Below, piece by piece: positions 1-7,270 of a stretch of DNA of 15,765 bases. The stretch is from assembly GCF_936933875.1 (NCBI RefSeq), contig NZ_CAKZIK010000035.1:1-15765 (forward strand), read 5' to 3'. This DNA is from an uncultured Chryseobacterium sp. Lineage in GTDB: Bacteria > Bacteroidota > Bacteroidia > Flavobacteriales > Weeksellaceae. The notes beneath the pieces are model-generated. The model did not search any database. It had not been told where the DNA came from and saw only the letters and a program-made list of their open reading frames with translations. Made by a program: the position numbers and the translations under genes. How positions within the stretch are numbered: the stretch's first letter is position 1; the number at the start of each line of letters is the position of its first letter.

Positions 1-57
1 TTCAACGTCAAGCTTATCAGCGATGATAGCTTTCACTCTTGATGCAATGTCTGACAT
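1..57 (-). CDS. acpP: Acyl carrier protein, N-terminal 19 codons only (gene runs off the left edge)
   Basis: Read on the minus strand, the first 19 codons give MSDIASRVKAIIADKLDVE, the characteristic N-terminal helix of bacterial acyl carrier protein, the small acidic cytosolic protein that carries growing acyl chains in type II fatty acid synthesis. The serine that takes the 4'-phosphopantetheine arm lies outside the window. The gene starts with ATG and is divergent from folE. A well-formed Bacteroidota promoter lies 35 bp upstream of the start. Only 19 residues are visible, but their match to the family is very close. Confidence 0.88.
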   Translation of the reverse strand, partial: MSDIASRVKAIIADKLDVE

Positions 58-91
58 AGTAATATTATTTTTTATAATTGTTTAACTTGTG

Positions 92-120
92 CAAATATAT
101 AAAATTCTGAATCATTACAA
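92..120 (-). promoter_or_regulatory. acpP promoter (Bacteroidota type)
   Basis: On the minus strand TTG (118-120) is followed by an 18-bp spacer and TATATTTG (92-99), matching the Bacteroidota housekeeping consensus TTG-N18/19-TAnnTTTG. The start codon is 35 bp downstream. The rpsU and tRNA promoters of this window have the same architecture. Confidence 0.65.
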
Positions 121-214
121 TTTTTTTATTATTTTTTAAAAGATTTTTAAACCCTTATCTACACTTATTAATTGAGTTTCAGTTTAAAATGTTTTCTCAA
201 AAATTTTAAATCGC

Positions 215-222
215 TAATTTTG
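215..222 (+). promoter_or_regulatory. Probable folE -7 box
   Basis: TAATTTTG matches TAnnTTTG. At the -33 position there is TTT rather than TTG, so the promoter is imperfect. If used, it gives a leader of only about 12 nt before the ATG at 241. It also rules out the TTG start at 172, which would lie upstream of the transcription start. Confidence 0.45.
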
Positions 223-240
223 CCGTTCAATATCCTTTTT

Positions 241-906
241 ATGAAAGATTCTTTTGAAAATGATGACGATGTTTTCACCGGGAAAGACCATACTCCTTTA
301 AGAGCGAATGCTTTTGAGAAACTTCCGCAGGAAAAAATTGAAATTATTGAAAAGCATTTTGCTGAAATTATGCACACGCTTGGGCTGGACATGACGGACG
401 ATTCTTTAAAAGATTCCCCGAAACGTGTGGCCAAAATGTATGTGAACGAAATTTTCGGTGGACTTCTTCCCGAAAACAAACCCGGCATTTCCACCTTCTC
501 CAATAAATATAAGTACCGCCAAATGTTGGTGGAAAAAGATATTACAGTATATTCTTTCTGTGAACATCACTTTTTACCGATTATCGGAAGAGCGCACGTT
601 GCGTATATTTCCAATGGTGAAGTAATTGGTCTTTCAAAAATCAACAGGATAGTCGATTATTATGCGAAACGTCCGCAAGTTCAGGAAAGACTGACGATGC
701 AGATTGTCCATGCTTTGAAAGAAGCTTTAGGAACAAAAGACGTTGCCTGTATCATTGATGCAAAGCATTTGTGCGTGAACTGTCGCGGAATTAAAGACAC
801 AGCAAGTTCTACCATTACAGCGGAACTCAGCGGAATTTTCAGAACCAACCCAATTACAAGACAGGAATTCCTTCACTATGTCGGAAGCCACGCAAAACTG
901 GATTAA
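241..906 (+). CDS. folE: GTP cyclohydrolase I
   Basis: This 221-residue protein is a homodecameric cytosolic zinc enzyme that converts GTP to 7,8-dihydroneopterin triphosphate, the first step of tetrahydrofolate (and in some bacteria queuosine) synthesis. The zinc ligands are visible: Cys107 and His110 in FCEHHFLP, and Cys178 in HLCVNC. Their 71-residue spacing equals that of E. coli Cys110/Cys181, and His109 matches the catalytic His112. The family segment around SPKRVAKMY (59-67) and the substrate-pocket stretch around RPQVQERLT (144-152) are intact. I chose ATG 241. The in-frame TTG at 172 would add 23 residues unlike the family and precedes the probable promoter. cysS follows on the same strand after 101 bp, and that gap holds the phased repeat array. 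Confidence 0.96.
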   Translation: MKDSFENDDDVFTGKDHTPLRANAFEKLPQEKIEIIEKHFAEIMHTLGLDMTDDSLKDSPKRVAKMYVNEIFGGLLPENKPGISTFSNKYKYRQMLVEKDITVYSFCEHHFLPIIGRAHVAYISNGEVIGLSKINRIVDYYAKRPQVQERLTMQIVHALKEALGTKDVACIIDAKHLCVNCRGIKDTASSTITAELSGIFRTNPITRQEFLHYVGSHAKLD

Positions 907-914
907 AATAATTT

Positions 915-989
915 GTTTGAAATTGTTTGACGTCGTTGATTTTGTTTGAAGCAGTTCAAACGTTATCAAACCCCATCAAACTTTCAAAC
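915..989. repeat. 10-bp-phased inverted array of GTTTGA / TCAAAC half-sites
   Basis: Four left half-sites, GTTTGAA (915), GTTTGAC (925), GTTGAT (935) and GTTTGAA (944), are followed by four right half-sites in opposite orientation, TTCAAAC (955), ATCAAAC (965), ATCAAAC (975) and TTCAAAC (983). The spacing is 10 bp, or 8-9 bp at the edges, with a dyad centre near 952. As RNA the two sides can pair as four short helices separated by small internal loops. The array fills most of the folE-cysS gap and ends 18 bp before the cysS start. DNA-level phasing suggests protein binding on one helix face. The fold suggests an RNA element. Neither is proven. Confidence 0.7.
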
Positions 990-1007
990 CCAAACCAACT
1001 TAAAAGT

Positions 1008-2474
1008 ATGCAACTTAAAATATACAATTCTCTTTCCGGCGAAAAGGAAATCTTCACACCCATCCACGAAAATAATGTCGGGATGTACGTTTGTGGGCCT
1101 ACGGTTTACAGCAATGTTCACCTGGGAAATGTACGCACGTTTATGTCTTTCGATTTTATTTACAGAACGCTGGTTCATTTGGGATATAAAGTTCGTTACG
1201 TTCGTAATATTACAGATGCAGGACATTTAACAGATGATGGTGATGTTGATAACGACCGTTTTGTAAAACAGTCGAGGCTTGAAAAACTGGAACCTATGGA
1301 AATTGTACAGAAATATACTGTGGATTTTCATAAAGTTTTGGATACTTTCAATTTGTTGCCTCCAACGATTGAACCAACAGCAACCGGACATATTTTAGAG
1401 CAGATTGAACTCACGCAAAAATTACTGGATAAAGGTTTGGCGTATGAAAGCAACGGTTCGGTTTATTTCGATGTGTTGGAATACAACAACCGCGGAATGA
1501 ACTACGGCGAACTTTCCCGCAGAAATATTGAGGAACTTTTTGCGAACACCCGCGATTTGGACGGACAGAATGAAAAGAAAAATCCGCAAGATTTCGCGCT
1601 GTGGAAATCCGCTTCTCCTGCACATATTATGCGCTGGAATTCTCCTTGGGGAGAAGGCTTTCCGGGATGGCATTTAGAATGTACCGCAATGAGCACAAAA
1701 TATTTGGGCGAAAAATTCGATATTCATGGTGGTGGAATGGATTTGAAATTTCCTCATCACGAGTGTGAAGTTGCGCAAGGAAAAGCATGTAACGATGTTT
1801 CTCCGGTAAATTATTGGATGCACGCGAATATGTTGACCATGAACGCACAACGCATGAGCAAATCTACCGGAAATTATATTTTGCCAATGGAATTGGTTAC
1901 CGGAAACAACAGTTTCTTCGAAAAGCCTTTCCATCCTACAATTGTGCGTTTCAATTTTTTGCAGGCGCATTACAGAAGTGTTCTTGATATTTCGAACGAA
2001 GCGATGGTGGCAAGTGAAAAAGGTTACCAGAGATTGATGGAAGCGCTTAAAATTGTTTCGGGTTCTGCGTTAAATGTTTCGGGTTCTTCAAGTATGAATT
2101 TAGAAGAATGGAAAACCAAATGTTATGATGCTTTAACTGACGATTTTAATTCACCGATTTTGATTTCCCATCTTTTTGAAGCTGTGAAATTTATCTTCGG
2201 TTTGAAGGACGGAAAGGAAACCGTTACTGCTGAAGATTTGGAAACTTTAAAAGGATTGATGAACGATTTTGTTTATGAAGTTTTAGGGCTACAAAATATT
2301 GAAGAAAACAATAACGCGAAGCTCGACCAAACCCTGCAGGTTTTAATTGAATTGAGAAACCAGGCTAGAAAATCGAAAAACTTTGAACTGTCGGATCAAA
2401 TTCGAGATAAACTTCTCGCAGAAGGAATTGAATTGAAAGATGGAAGGGACGGAACTTCCTACGTTATCAATTAA
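1008..2474 (+). CDS. cysS: Cysteinyl-tRNA synthetase
   Basis: This 488-residue class I synthetase charges tRNA-Cys with cysteine in the cytosol. The HIGH-type motif is HLGN (38-41) and the KMSKS-type motif is RMSKS (282-286), with Arg in place of the first Lys. The catalytic zinc ligands that select cysteine are all present: Cys29, Cys225, His250 and Glu254. The last three have exactly the E. coli spacing (Cys209/His234/Glu238). The C-terminal region (about 340-488) is the helical DALR-type and anticodon-binding part. ATG 1008 is chosen because MQLKIYNSLSG is the normal family N-terminus and A stands at -3. The upstream ATG at 927 would translate through the repeat array. The gene ends at an intrinsic terminator and looks monocistronic or co-transcribed with folE. 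Confidence 0.97.
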   Translation: MQLKIYNSLSGEKEIFTPIHENNVGMYVCGPTVYSNVHLGNVRTFMSFDFIYRTLVHLGYKVRYVRNITDAGHLTDDGDVDNDRFVKQSRLEKLEPMEIVQKYTVDFHKVLDTFNLLPPTIEPTATGHILEQIELTQKLLDKGLAYESNGSVYFDVLEYNNRGMNYGELSRRNIEELFANTRDLDGQNEKKNPQDFALWKSASPAHIMRWNSPWGEGFPGWHLECTAMSTKYLGEKFDIHGGGMDLKFPHHECEVAQGKACNDVSPVNYWMHANMLTMNAQRMSKSTGNYILPMELVTGNNSFFEKPFHPTIVRFNFLQAHYRSVLDISNEAMVASEKGYQRLMEALKIVSGSALNVSGSSSMNLEEWKTKCYDALTDDFNSPILISHLFEAVKFIFGLKDGKETVTAEDLETLKGLMNDFVYEVLGLQNIEENNNAKLDQTLQVLIELRNQARKSKNFELSDQIRDKLLAEGIELKDGRDGTSYVIN

Positions 2475-2493
2475 AAATTTAAAATAAAAAGAT

Positions 2494-2524
2494 AAAGCCT
2501 TTTGAAATCTCAGAAGGCTTTTTT
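2494..2524 (+). terminator. Intrinsic terminator after cysS
   Basis: A 12-bp stem (2494-2505 with 2510-2521, one G-U pair), loop AATC, and a run of T. It lies 20 bp past the cysS stop. Confidence 0.88.
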
Positions 2525-2544
2525 GATTGCCAAATCAGATTTTG

Positions 2545-2558
2545 CTTTATGCATAAAG
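2545..2558. promoter_or_regulatory. 14-bp perfect palindrome, possible operator
   Basis: CTTTATGCATAAAG reads identically on both strands and lies 157 bp upstream of malQ, beyond the cysS terminator. It is long enough to serve as a site for a dimeric regulator. No regulator gene is present in the window to assign it to. Confidence 0.35.
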
Positions 2559-2619
2559 TGTTAAAATTGACAGTTTTTGGCGTGCAAGTAAAATGTTTTT
2601 AAATCTTATTGATTTTCAA

Positions 2620-2638
2620 TTGTTTAAATATTAAACAA
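2620..2638. promoter_or_regulatory. Inverted repeat TTGTTTAA-N3-TTAAACAA, possible malQ operator
   Basis: Two perfect 8-bp arms are separated by ATA, about 50 bp upstream of the only weak promoter-like sequence before malQ (TAAATTGCAG near 2687). Position and symmetry suit a LacI- or Crp-type dimer, but AT-rich inverted repeats can also arise by chance. Confidence 0.35.
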
Positions 2639-2714
2639 ACTGCGAAAAATCAATCATAATTTTTAGTTTTTGCTTTAAATTTTTTCTAAATTGCAGTCGC
2701 TAAAAACATACAGC

Positions 2715-5369
2715 ATGAAACTATTTTTTAACATTAATTTCGGAACCAAAGTAGGAGAGAAAATGCAGTTGCAAATGCTTGAAGAAGGACAGGAGCCGAA
2801 ATTTCACGAACTGTTCTACGACGACAACGGAAACTGGAAAACCGAAGTAGATTATTTCTCCAAAACACTTTCTTACAAATATCAGTTGACCGATTTGGGT
2901 GGAAATATTCTGGATGAAGAATATGCGCTTCACAATCTTAATCTTCCACACAATTACGACGAGTTTGTTGTTTTTGATTTTTGGAATCTCAAGAATTTTC
3001 CGGAAAATTATTTGACCAATAAAATTCTGGAAAATACATTAAGTGGACAAAAATTTGGAAAGGTTGTGGTTTTAAAGAAACATACTCATCTTTTCCGTCT
3101 CGAAGCGCCATTGTACAACCCGAACTGGAAAATCGTAATCCTTGGAAATGTTGAAGGTCTCGGAAAATGGGAGGCAGAAAAAGCTGTGAAGATGGAGCAA
3201 ACTTCTCTTGGAGTTTGGGAAGCTGCAGCCGCGATTACAGAAAATCAAATCATTCAGTACAAATACGGCGTTTACGATGAAGTTTCCGGAAAAGTTTTCG
3301 ATATCGAATACGGCGACAATCGTTGGGCTTTCCCAAATGGTGAAAAGAATTTACTGCACATCAAAGCGGATCATTATTTTAAATTCAAATCTTACGAACT
3401 GTATCATGCTGCAGGTGTTGCAGTTCCGGTTTTTGCTTTAAGAACTGAAAACGGTTTTGGTGTAGGAGAATTTTCAGACCTTAAAAATTTAGCAGACTGG
3501 GCAAAAGAAACCAATCTTTCTGTACTTCAGATTTTGCCTATTAATGATACTACAGCGAATTATACCTGGACAGATTCTTATCCTTATGCAGCGATTTCTG
3601 TGTATGCTTTACATCCGCAATATCTTTCTGTTGAAGGTTTGGAATACAATTTACCTAAAAATTTAGTTGAAGAGTATCAAGCAAAAAAAGCCGAACTGAA
3701 TGCTTTAAGTCTGATTGATTACGAGCAAATGATTTCCGGAAAATGGAAGTTTGTAAAAGCGGTTTTCGAAGAAAATAAAGACAAAATTTATAAGGACAGA
3801 AACTTCAAAAAATTCATCAAAGAAAATGAAGAATGGGTGCTTCCTTATGCTGCTTTTTGCGTACAGCGTGATAAATACAAAACGCCAAACTTCAACGACT
3901 GGAAAACGCACAAAAAATATATAGCAGGAAAAGTTGCGCCAATGTTCGCAGCGAAACACAAAGAATATGATGCAATAATGCTTCATGTTTGGACGCAGTA
4001 TCAGTTGCATTTGCAGTTGAAGGAGGCGATTGATTATACTCATAAACTTGGAATTTCTGTAAAAGGAGATTTGCCGATTGGAATTTACCGTTACTCCGTT
4101 GAAGCCTGGACAGAACCTGAATTATTCGGTATGGATTTCCAAGCTGGAGCACCACCAGACCAATTTACAGATTTAGGACAAAACTGGGAATTCCCAACCT
4201 ATAACTGGGAAGCCATGAAAGCAGACGGTTACCGTTGGTGGAAAAACCGCTTCAAAGCATTGGAAAAATATTTCGATGCAATGAGAATTGACCATATTCT
4301 TGGTTTCTTCCGAATCTGGAGAATGCCGATTTCTGCAACACAGGGAATTTTGGGATATTTTTATCCTGCAGTTCCGGTGAGAATGGAAGAATTTGCAGCG
4401 AGAAATATTCCGTTTAATTACGATAGATATTGCAAACCTTATATCAACGACCAAATTCTTTGGGATTATTTCGGTGAAGAAAGAAATGCAATTGTGGAGT
4501 TCTTCATGAATAACCATTTCAACGGAAATTATACTTTCAAAGAAGAATTTGATACCCAAAGAAAACTGAAAGATTATTTTAGCAATAATCCTCATCCGTG
4601 GGCACAGGAAAAACTGATTTCGCTTTGTGCAAATGTATTGTTCCTGCAGGAAGAAAGAGACGGAGATTATGTGTATCACCCTCGTTTCAACATCAATAAA
4701 ACGGACTCTTATAAATATTTGAACGAGTGGGAGAAAAAAGCTATTTACGATTTGTATGTAGATTATTTCTTCAAACGTCAGGACGGTTTGTGGTACCAAA
4801 GTGCGATGGAAAAACTTCCAGTAATCCTCAATGCCACCAAAATGTTGATTTGTGGTGAAGATTTAGGTTTGGTTCCGGATTGTGTTCCTCTAGTAATGGA
4901 CAGATTGGCAATTACCGCTTTGAAAGTTCAGAGAATGCCTTCGGATAATATTCCCTTTTATAATCCAAAAAATGCGAGCTACTTAAATGTTGTTACGGCG
5001 AGTTCACACGACAGTTCAACATTGCGCCAATGGTGGCATGAAGACCGTGGTTTAACGCAAAAATATTTCAATAATCAGTTGGGTCAGTACGGAACTGCGC
5101 CTTGGGATTTGGAGCCGGGCTTGGCTGAAATTATCATGAAACAGCATTTGTACAACGAGGCGATGCTGGCTATTTTCCCCTTACAGGAATTTTTGGCTAC
5201 AGATTATGAGTTGAGAAATATGAATGTGGATGAAGAGAGAATTAACGTTCCGGCGATTTTCCCTCACTATTGGAGATACAGAATGCACTTGAATTTGGAA
5301 GAGCTTAAAAACAAGCAGGTTTTCAACAAAAAAATTGCACACTGGATACAGGATTCAGGCAGAAATTAA
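2715..5369 (+). CDS. malQ: 4-alpha-glucanotransferase, DPE2-like (CBM20-CBM20-GH77)
   Basis: This 884-residue amylomaltase moves glucan segments between alpha-1,4-glucans and links maltose to glycogen or maltodextrin metabolism in the cytosol. Two starch-binding CBM20-like domains come first (about 1-110 and 117-215). The second shows the typical GNVEGLGKW (about 144-152). The GH77 barrel spans about 230-860, with GDLPIGIY and GAPPD (from about 478). Catalytic residues are nucleophile Asp526 (MRIDH), acid/base Glu715 (CGEDLG) and Asp766 (SSHDSS). The 189-residue gap between the first two, against about 47 in compact MalQ, shows an insertion of about 140 residues, as in plant DPE2. I chose ATG 2715 (MKLFFNINF). 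The TTG at 2691 falls in the probable promoter region. No other maltose or glycogen gene is adjacent. Confidence 0.95.
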   Translation: MKLFFNINFGTKVGEKMQLQMLEEGQEPKFHELFYDDNGNWKTEVDYFSKTLSYKYQLTDLGGNILDEEYALHNLNLPHNYDEFVVFDFWNLKNFPENYLTNKILENTLSGQKFGKVVVLKKHTHLFRLEAPLYNPNWKIVILGNVEGLGKWEAEKAVKMEQTSLGVWEAAAAITENQIIQYKYGVYDEVSGKVFDIEYGDNRWAFPNGEKNLLHIKADHYFKFKSYELYHAAGVAVPVFALRTENGFGVGEFSDLKNLADWAKETNLSVLQILPINDTTANYTWTDSYPYAAISVYALHPQYLSVEGLEYNLPKNLVEEYQAKKAELNALSLIDYEQMISGKWKFVKAVFEENKDKIYKDRNFKKFIKENEEWVLPYAAFCVQRDKYKTPNFNDWKTHKKYIAGKVAPMFAAKHKEYDAIMLHVWTQYQLHLQLKEAIDYTHKLGISVKGDLPIGIYRYSVEAWTEPELFGMDFQAGAPPDQFTDLGQNWEFPTYNWEAMKADGYRWWKNRFKALEKYFDAMRIDHILGFFRIWRMPISATQGILGYFYPAVPVRMEEFAARNIPFNYDRYCKPYINDQILWDYFGEERNAIVEFFMNNHFNGNYTFKEEFDTQRKLKDYFSNNPHPWAQEKLISLCANVLFLQEERDGDYVYHPRFNINKTDSYKYLNEWEKKAIYDLYVDYFFKRQDGLWYQSAMEKLPVILNATKMLICGEDLGLVPDCVPLVMDRLAITALKVQRMPSDNIPFYNPKNASYLNVVTASSHDSSTLRQWWHEDRGLTQKYFNNQLGQYGTAPWDLEPGLAEIIMKQHLYNEAMLAIFPLQEFLATDYELRNMNVDEERINVPAIFPHYWRYRMHLNLEELKNKQVFNKKIAHWIQDSGRN

Positions 5370-5409
5370 AAATAATGTAACTGATTTTCAGTTTCATAAC
5401 AAATTTAAC

Positions 5410-5445
5410 AAAGAAGTTAGGTCTTAGGATTTAACTTCTTTTTTT
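5410..5445 (+). terminator. Intrinsic terminator after malQ
   Basis: A 10-bp perfect stem (AAAGAAGTTA at 5410-5419 with TAACTTCTTT at 5432-5441), a 12-nt loop, and more T after the stem. The right arm overlaps the -35-like AACTT of the next gene's candidate promoter. Confidence 0.8.
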
Positions 5446-5458
5446 ATTCGGTATCAAA
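5427..5458 (+). promoter_or_regulatory. Candidate ECF-sigma-type promoter of the first secreted-protein gene
   Basis: GGATTTAACTT (5427-5437) is followed by 16 nt and TCAAA (5454-5458), with the 12-mer ATCAAAAAGACA running through the -10. The same TTTAAC-N17-ATCAAAAAGACA recurs before the Spy-like gene. AACTT-N16-TCAAA resembles E. coli sigma-E promoters (GGAACTT-N16-TCAAA). No TAnnTTTG box is seen here. The leader also holds an 8-bp hairpin (5464-5482) near the predicted start. The overlap of the -35 with a terminator arm weakens the call. Confidence 0.45.
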
Positions 5459-5503
5459 AAGACAGATTTCTTACAGAAGTCTAGTTTTAAACCTTTTTAG
5501 ATT

Positions 5504-6547
5504 ATGAAAAAATTAATATTGGCTTTGGCTTTAGGAATGTTCAGTTTAGGATTTAGCCAAAATTATCCGTACAACGGATACGGAAATAACGGATGGCCGG
5601 AAAACGGTTATTACGGAGATGAAGAGGACAGCTACTATTTTCCGGATGATTATTATTACGAATATCCAAATGATTATTATAGCGACGATTATTACGAAAG
5701 TTATTATAACGATTACCGCAGAAGTATTTCGATGGTAAATTGGGATAGATTCTTCTATGAATTTGGACTAACAAATAATCAAATTAATATGATTATTGAT
5801 TTGAACAGACAGTTCGGTTCCTATAATGTTTGGAATAATTACTACAGAATGAATCCGAACAGATGGTATTATGATAGATTCTACGCTTTACAGAGAATTT
5901 TGGGAGTAAGAGTATTTGTAGTTTTCCAAAACAGATATTACAACGGATATAGTCCTGTAGATTATTACAACAATTACTGGAGAGATTATTACAGACCAAG
6001 ATATCGTGTAGCTCCAATGTACAGAAATGTAAACATTAATGTATACCATGTTGACCGTTACTCATATCACCAAAATGTAGGAAACCGCTATGGTTGGAAT
6101 CAGCCAAGAAATCCACACAATCCGGGAGGTTTTAGAGAAGGGAACAACAGTAACCCAAGAAGCAGCGGAACATGGAATAATTCTTCATCCAACAGAACAC
6201 AGGCAAGAAGCAACGATTCCGGAATGAGAAGTTCTGTACCATCTACAACAAGAGAGAACGGTGGTTATAGAAATAATACGCCAAGAAGCGGAGGTTACGA
6301 AAGTCCAAGAGCACAGCAGAACGGAGGATTTGAAAATCAAAGAAGCCAATCTAATGATGTTTATCAAAACCAAAGAAGCAACAATTCCGGGATTAGAAGT
6401 TCAGCTCCAAGAAACGATAATGGTGGTTTCCAGAACCAAAGAAGCGCACCACAACAACAAAGAAATGAAAATGGAAACCGAGGAAACTCCAACGAGAATA
6501 GATCTTCAAACCGCAGCAGCGGAATGAGATTTACTTCCAACCCATAA
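5504..6547 (+). CDS. Secreted protein of unknown function, Tyr/Asp-rich N-terminus, LTxxQ core, Arg/Asn/Ser/Gly-rich tail
   Basis: I do not recognise a named family for this 347-residue protein. A signal peptide (1-19, ending GFSQ) predicts export to the periplasm or surface. Residues 21-70 are extreme in composition: 17 Tyr and 13 Asp/Glu in 50. The core (66-156) aligns without gaps to the next gene's product with 41 of 91 residues identical. It contains LTNNQ (89-93), then WNNYYRMNPNRW, then a second helix beginning RIL (131-133), a layout reminiscent of Spy/CpxP proteins. From about 195 the chain is low-complexity, with repeats SG[MI]RSS and [FY][EQ]NQRS. There are no cysteines. The gene has its own candidate stress-type promoter and its own terminator. 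Structural, adhesive or chaperone-like roles are all possible. Confidence 0.85.
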   Translation: MKKLILALALGMFSLGFSQNYPYNGYGNNGWPENGYYGDEEDSYYFPDDYYYEYPNDYYSDDYYESYYNDYRRSISMVNWDRFFYEFGLTNNQINMIIDLNRQFGSYNVWNNYYRMNPNRWYYDRFYALQRILGVRVFVVFQNRYYNGYSPVDYYNNYWRDYYRPRYRVAPMYRNVNINVYHVDRYSYHQNVGNRYGWNQPRNPHNPGGFREGNNSNPRSSGTWNNSSSNRTQARSNDSGMRSSVPSTTRENGGYRNNTPRSGGYESPRAQQNGGFENQRSQSNDVYQNQRSNNSGIRSSAPRNDNGGFQNQRSAPQQQRNENGNRGNSNENRSSNRSSGMRFTSNP

Positions 6548-6569
6548 ATTTTTTAGTTTATTTTTGACG

Positions 6570-6597
6570 AAGAGCAGATTTTTCTGCTCTTTTTTTT
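6570..6597 (+). terminator. Intrinsic terminator after the first secreted-protein gene
   Basis: A 9-bp perfect stem (AAGAGCAGA with TCTGCTCTT, 6570-6578 and 6583-6591), loop TTTT, then six T. Its stem is almost the same as that of the terminator after the Spy-like gene. Confidence 0.9.
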
Positions 6598-6678
6598 GCA
6601 ATTATTTGATAATTAAGTTGTTAAATGTTTGGCGCAATCATTGAAATTACAGTATTAAATCATTAAAACATTTAAAAA

Positions 6679-7167
6679 ATGGAAAAGTTATTTACAGTAA
6701 TATTATTAAGTGCATTTACATTGGGTTTTTCTCAATCCAGTTATTATAACGATTACAGAAGCAGTATCACAGGAATCAACTGGCAAACTGTTGCAGCAGA
6801 ATTATTGTTAACTCCTGCCCAGAAACAACAACATTTTGCGCTGAATGACAGATATGACGATTACGAAAGTTGGAACAGAGTGTACAGAAACAATCCGGAC
6901 AGATGGAGAACAGACCGTTATAATGCAATGGAAAGAATTTTTGGTTCTACAAAATATACCAAATTCAAAAACAAATATTATAAAGGACAAAATCCGGTAG
7001 CGGTTTATAACAGAAACAAGAATAACGATAAGCCGAACACAACAAGAGCAACCAGAACTTCTGCTGCAAAAACTTATAAAGGAAAGAGCACTACTTACAA
7101 AGCTGCTGGACAATCGAAAGGAAACGCTGGTAAAGCGCATTCAAATGGAAAAGGAAAGAAATTATAA
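6679..7167 (+). CDS. Secreted protein of unknown function, tandem paralogue of the preceding gene
   Basis: This 162-residue protein has a signal peptide (1-19, ending GFSQ) joined almost directly to the shared core. SYYNDYRSSI (21-30) corresponds to SYYNDYRRSI of the neighbour. LTPAQ is at 44-48, WNRVYRNNPDRW at 65-76, and the second helix starts RIF at 86-88. The core matches the neighbour at 41 of 91 positions with no gap, so the two arose by duplication. It lacks the neighbour's 45-residue Tyr/acidic insert, and its tail (about 112-162) is Lys/Thr/Ala/Gly-rich and strongly basic. The LTPAQ motif and length fit a Spy/CpxP-like helical protein, which is inference. No clear promoter is visible in the 81 bp upstream. 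It ends at a strong terminator. Confidence 0.85.
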   Translation: MEKLFTVILLSAFTLGFSQSSYYNDYRSSITGINWQTVAAELLLTPAQKQQHFALNDRYDDYESWNRVYRNNPDRWRTDRYNAMERIFGSTKYTKFKNKYYKGQNPVAVYNRNKNNDKPNTTRATRTSAAKTYKGKSTTYKAAGQSKGNAGKAHSNGKGKKL

Positions 7168-7187
7168 AAATTACTTCATATAAATCC

Positions 7188-7222
7188 AAAGGAGGGACTT
7201 TTTAAAAGTTTCTCCTTTTTTT
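7188..7222 (+). terminator. Intrinsic terminator after the second secreted-protein gene
   Basis: A 14-bp stem (7188-7201 with 7205-7218, including two G-U pairs), loop TTA, then T residues. Confidence 0.88.
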
Positions 7223-7270
7223 AATGTTTTTGAAACATGATTTTGATCTTAAACTTCTAACTTCGTTACA

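Noticed and set aside
172..240. Upstream TTG start extending folE by 23 residues
   Set aside because: The extension is unlike the family and would begin before the -7 box at 215-222. ATG 241 gives the normal length.
915..989. Possible CRISPR array
   Set aside because: Units are 6-7 bp with 10-bp spacing and inverted halves, with no 20-40 bp repeats or spacers and no cas genes.
927..1007. Upstream ATG extending cysS by 27 residues
   Set aside because: It translates the phased repeat array into a Ser/Asn/Leu-rich stretch not found in CysRS. ATG 1008 gives the conserved N-terminus.
2567..2594. E. coli sigma-70-like TTGACA-N16-TAAAAT before malQ
   Set aside because: Bacteroidota primary sigma factors use TTG / TAnnTTTG. 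In AT-rich DNA the match is not good evidence, and no native-type box accompanies it.
2691..2714. TTG start extending malQ by 8 residues
   Set aside because: It falls in the probable transcription-start region, and ATG 2715 starts the first CBM20 strand directly.
4173..4799. 208-codon open frame on the minus strand opposite malQ
   Set aside because: It is a shadow of a long, clearly coding plus-strand gene, with no promoter and no recognisable domains.
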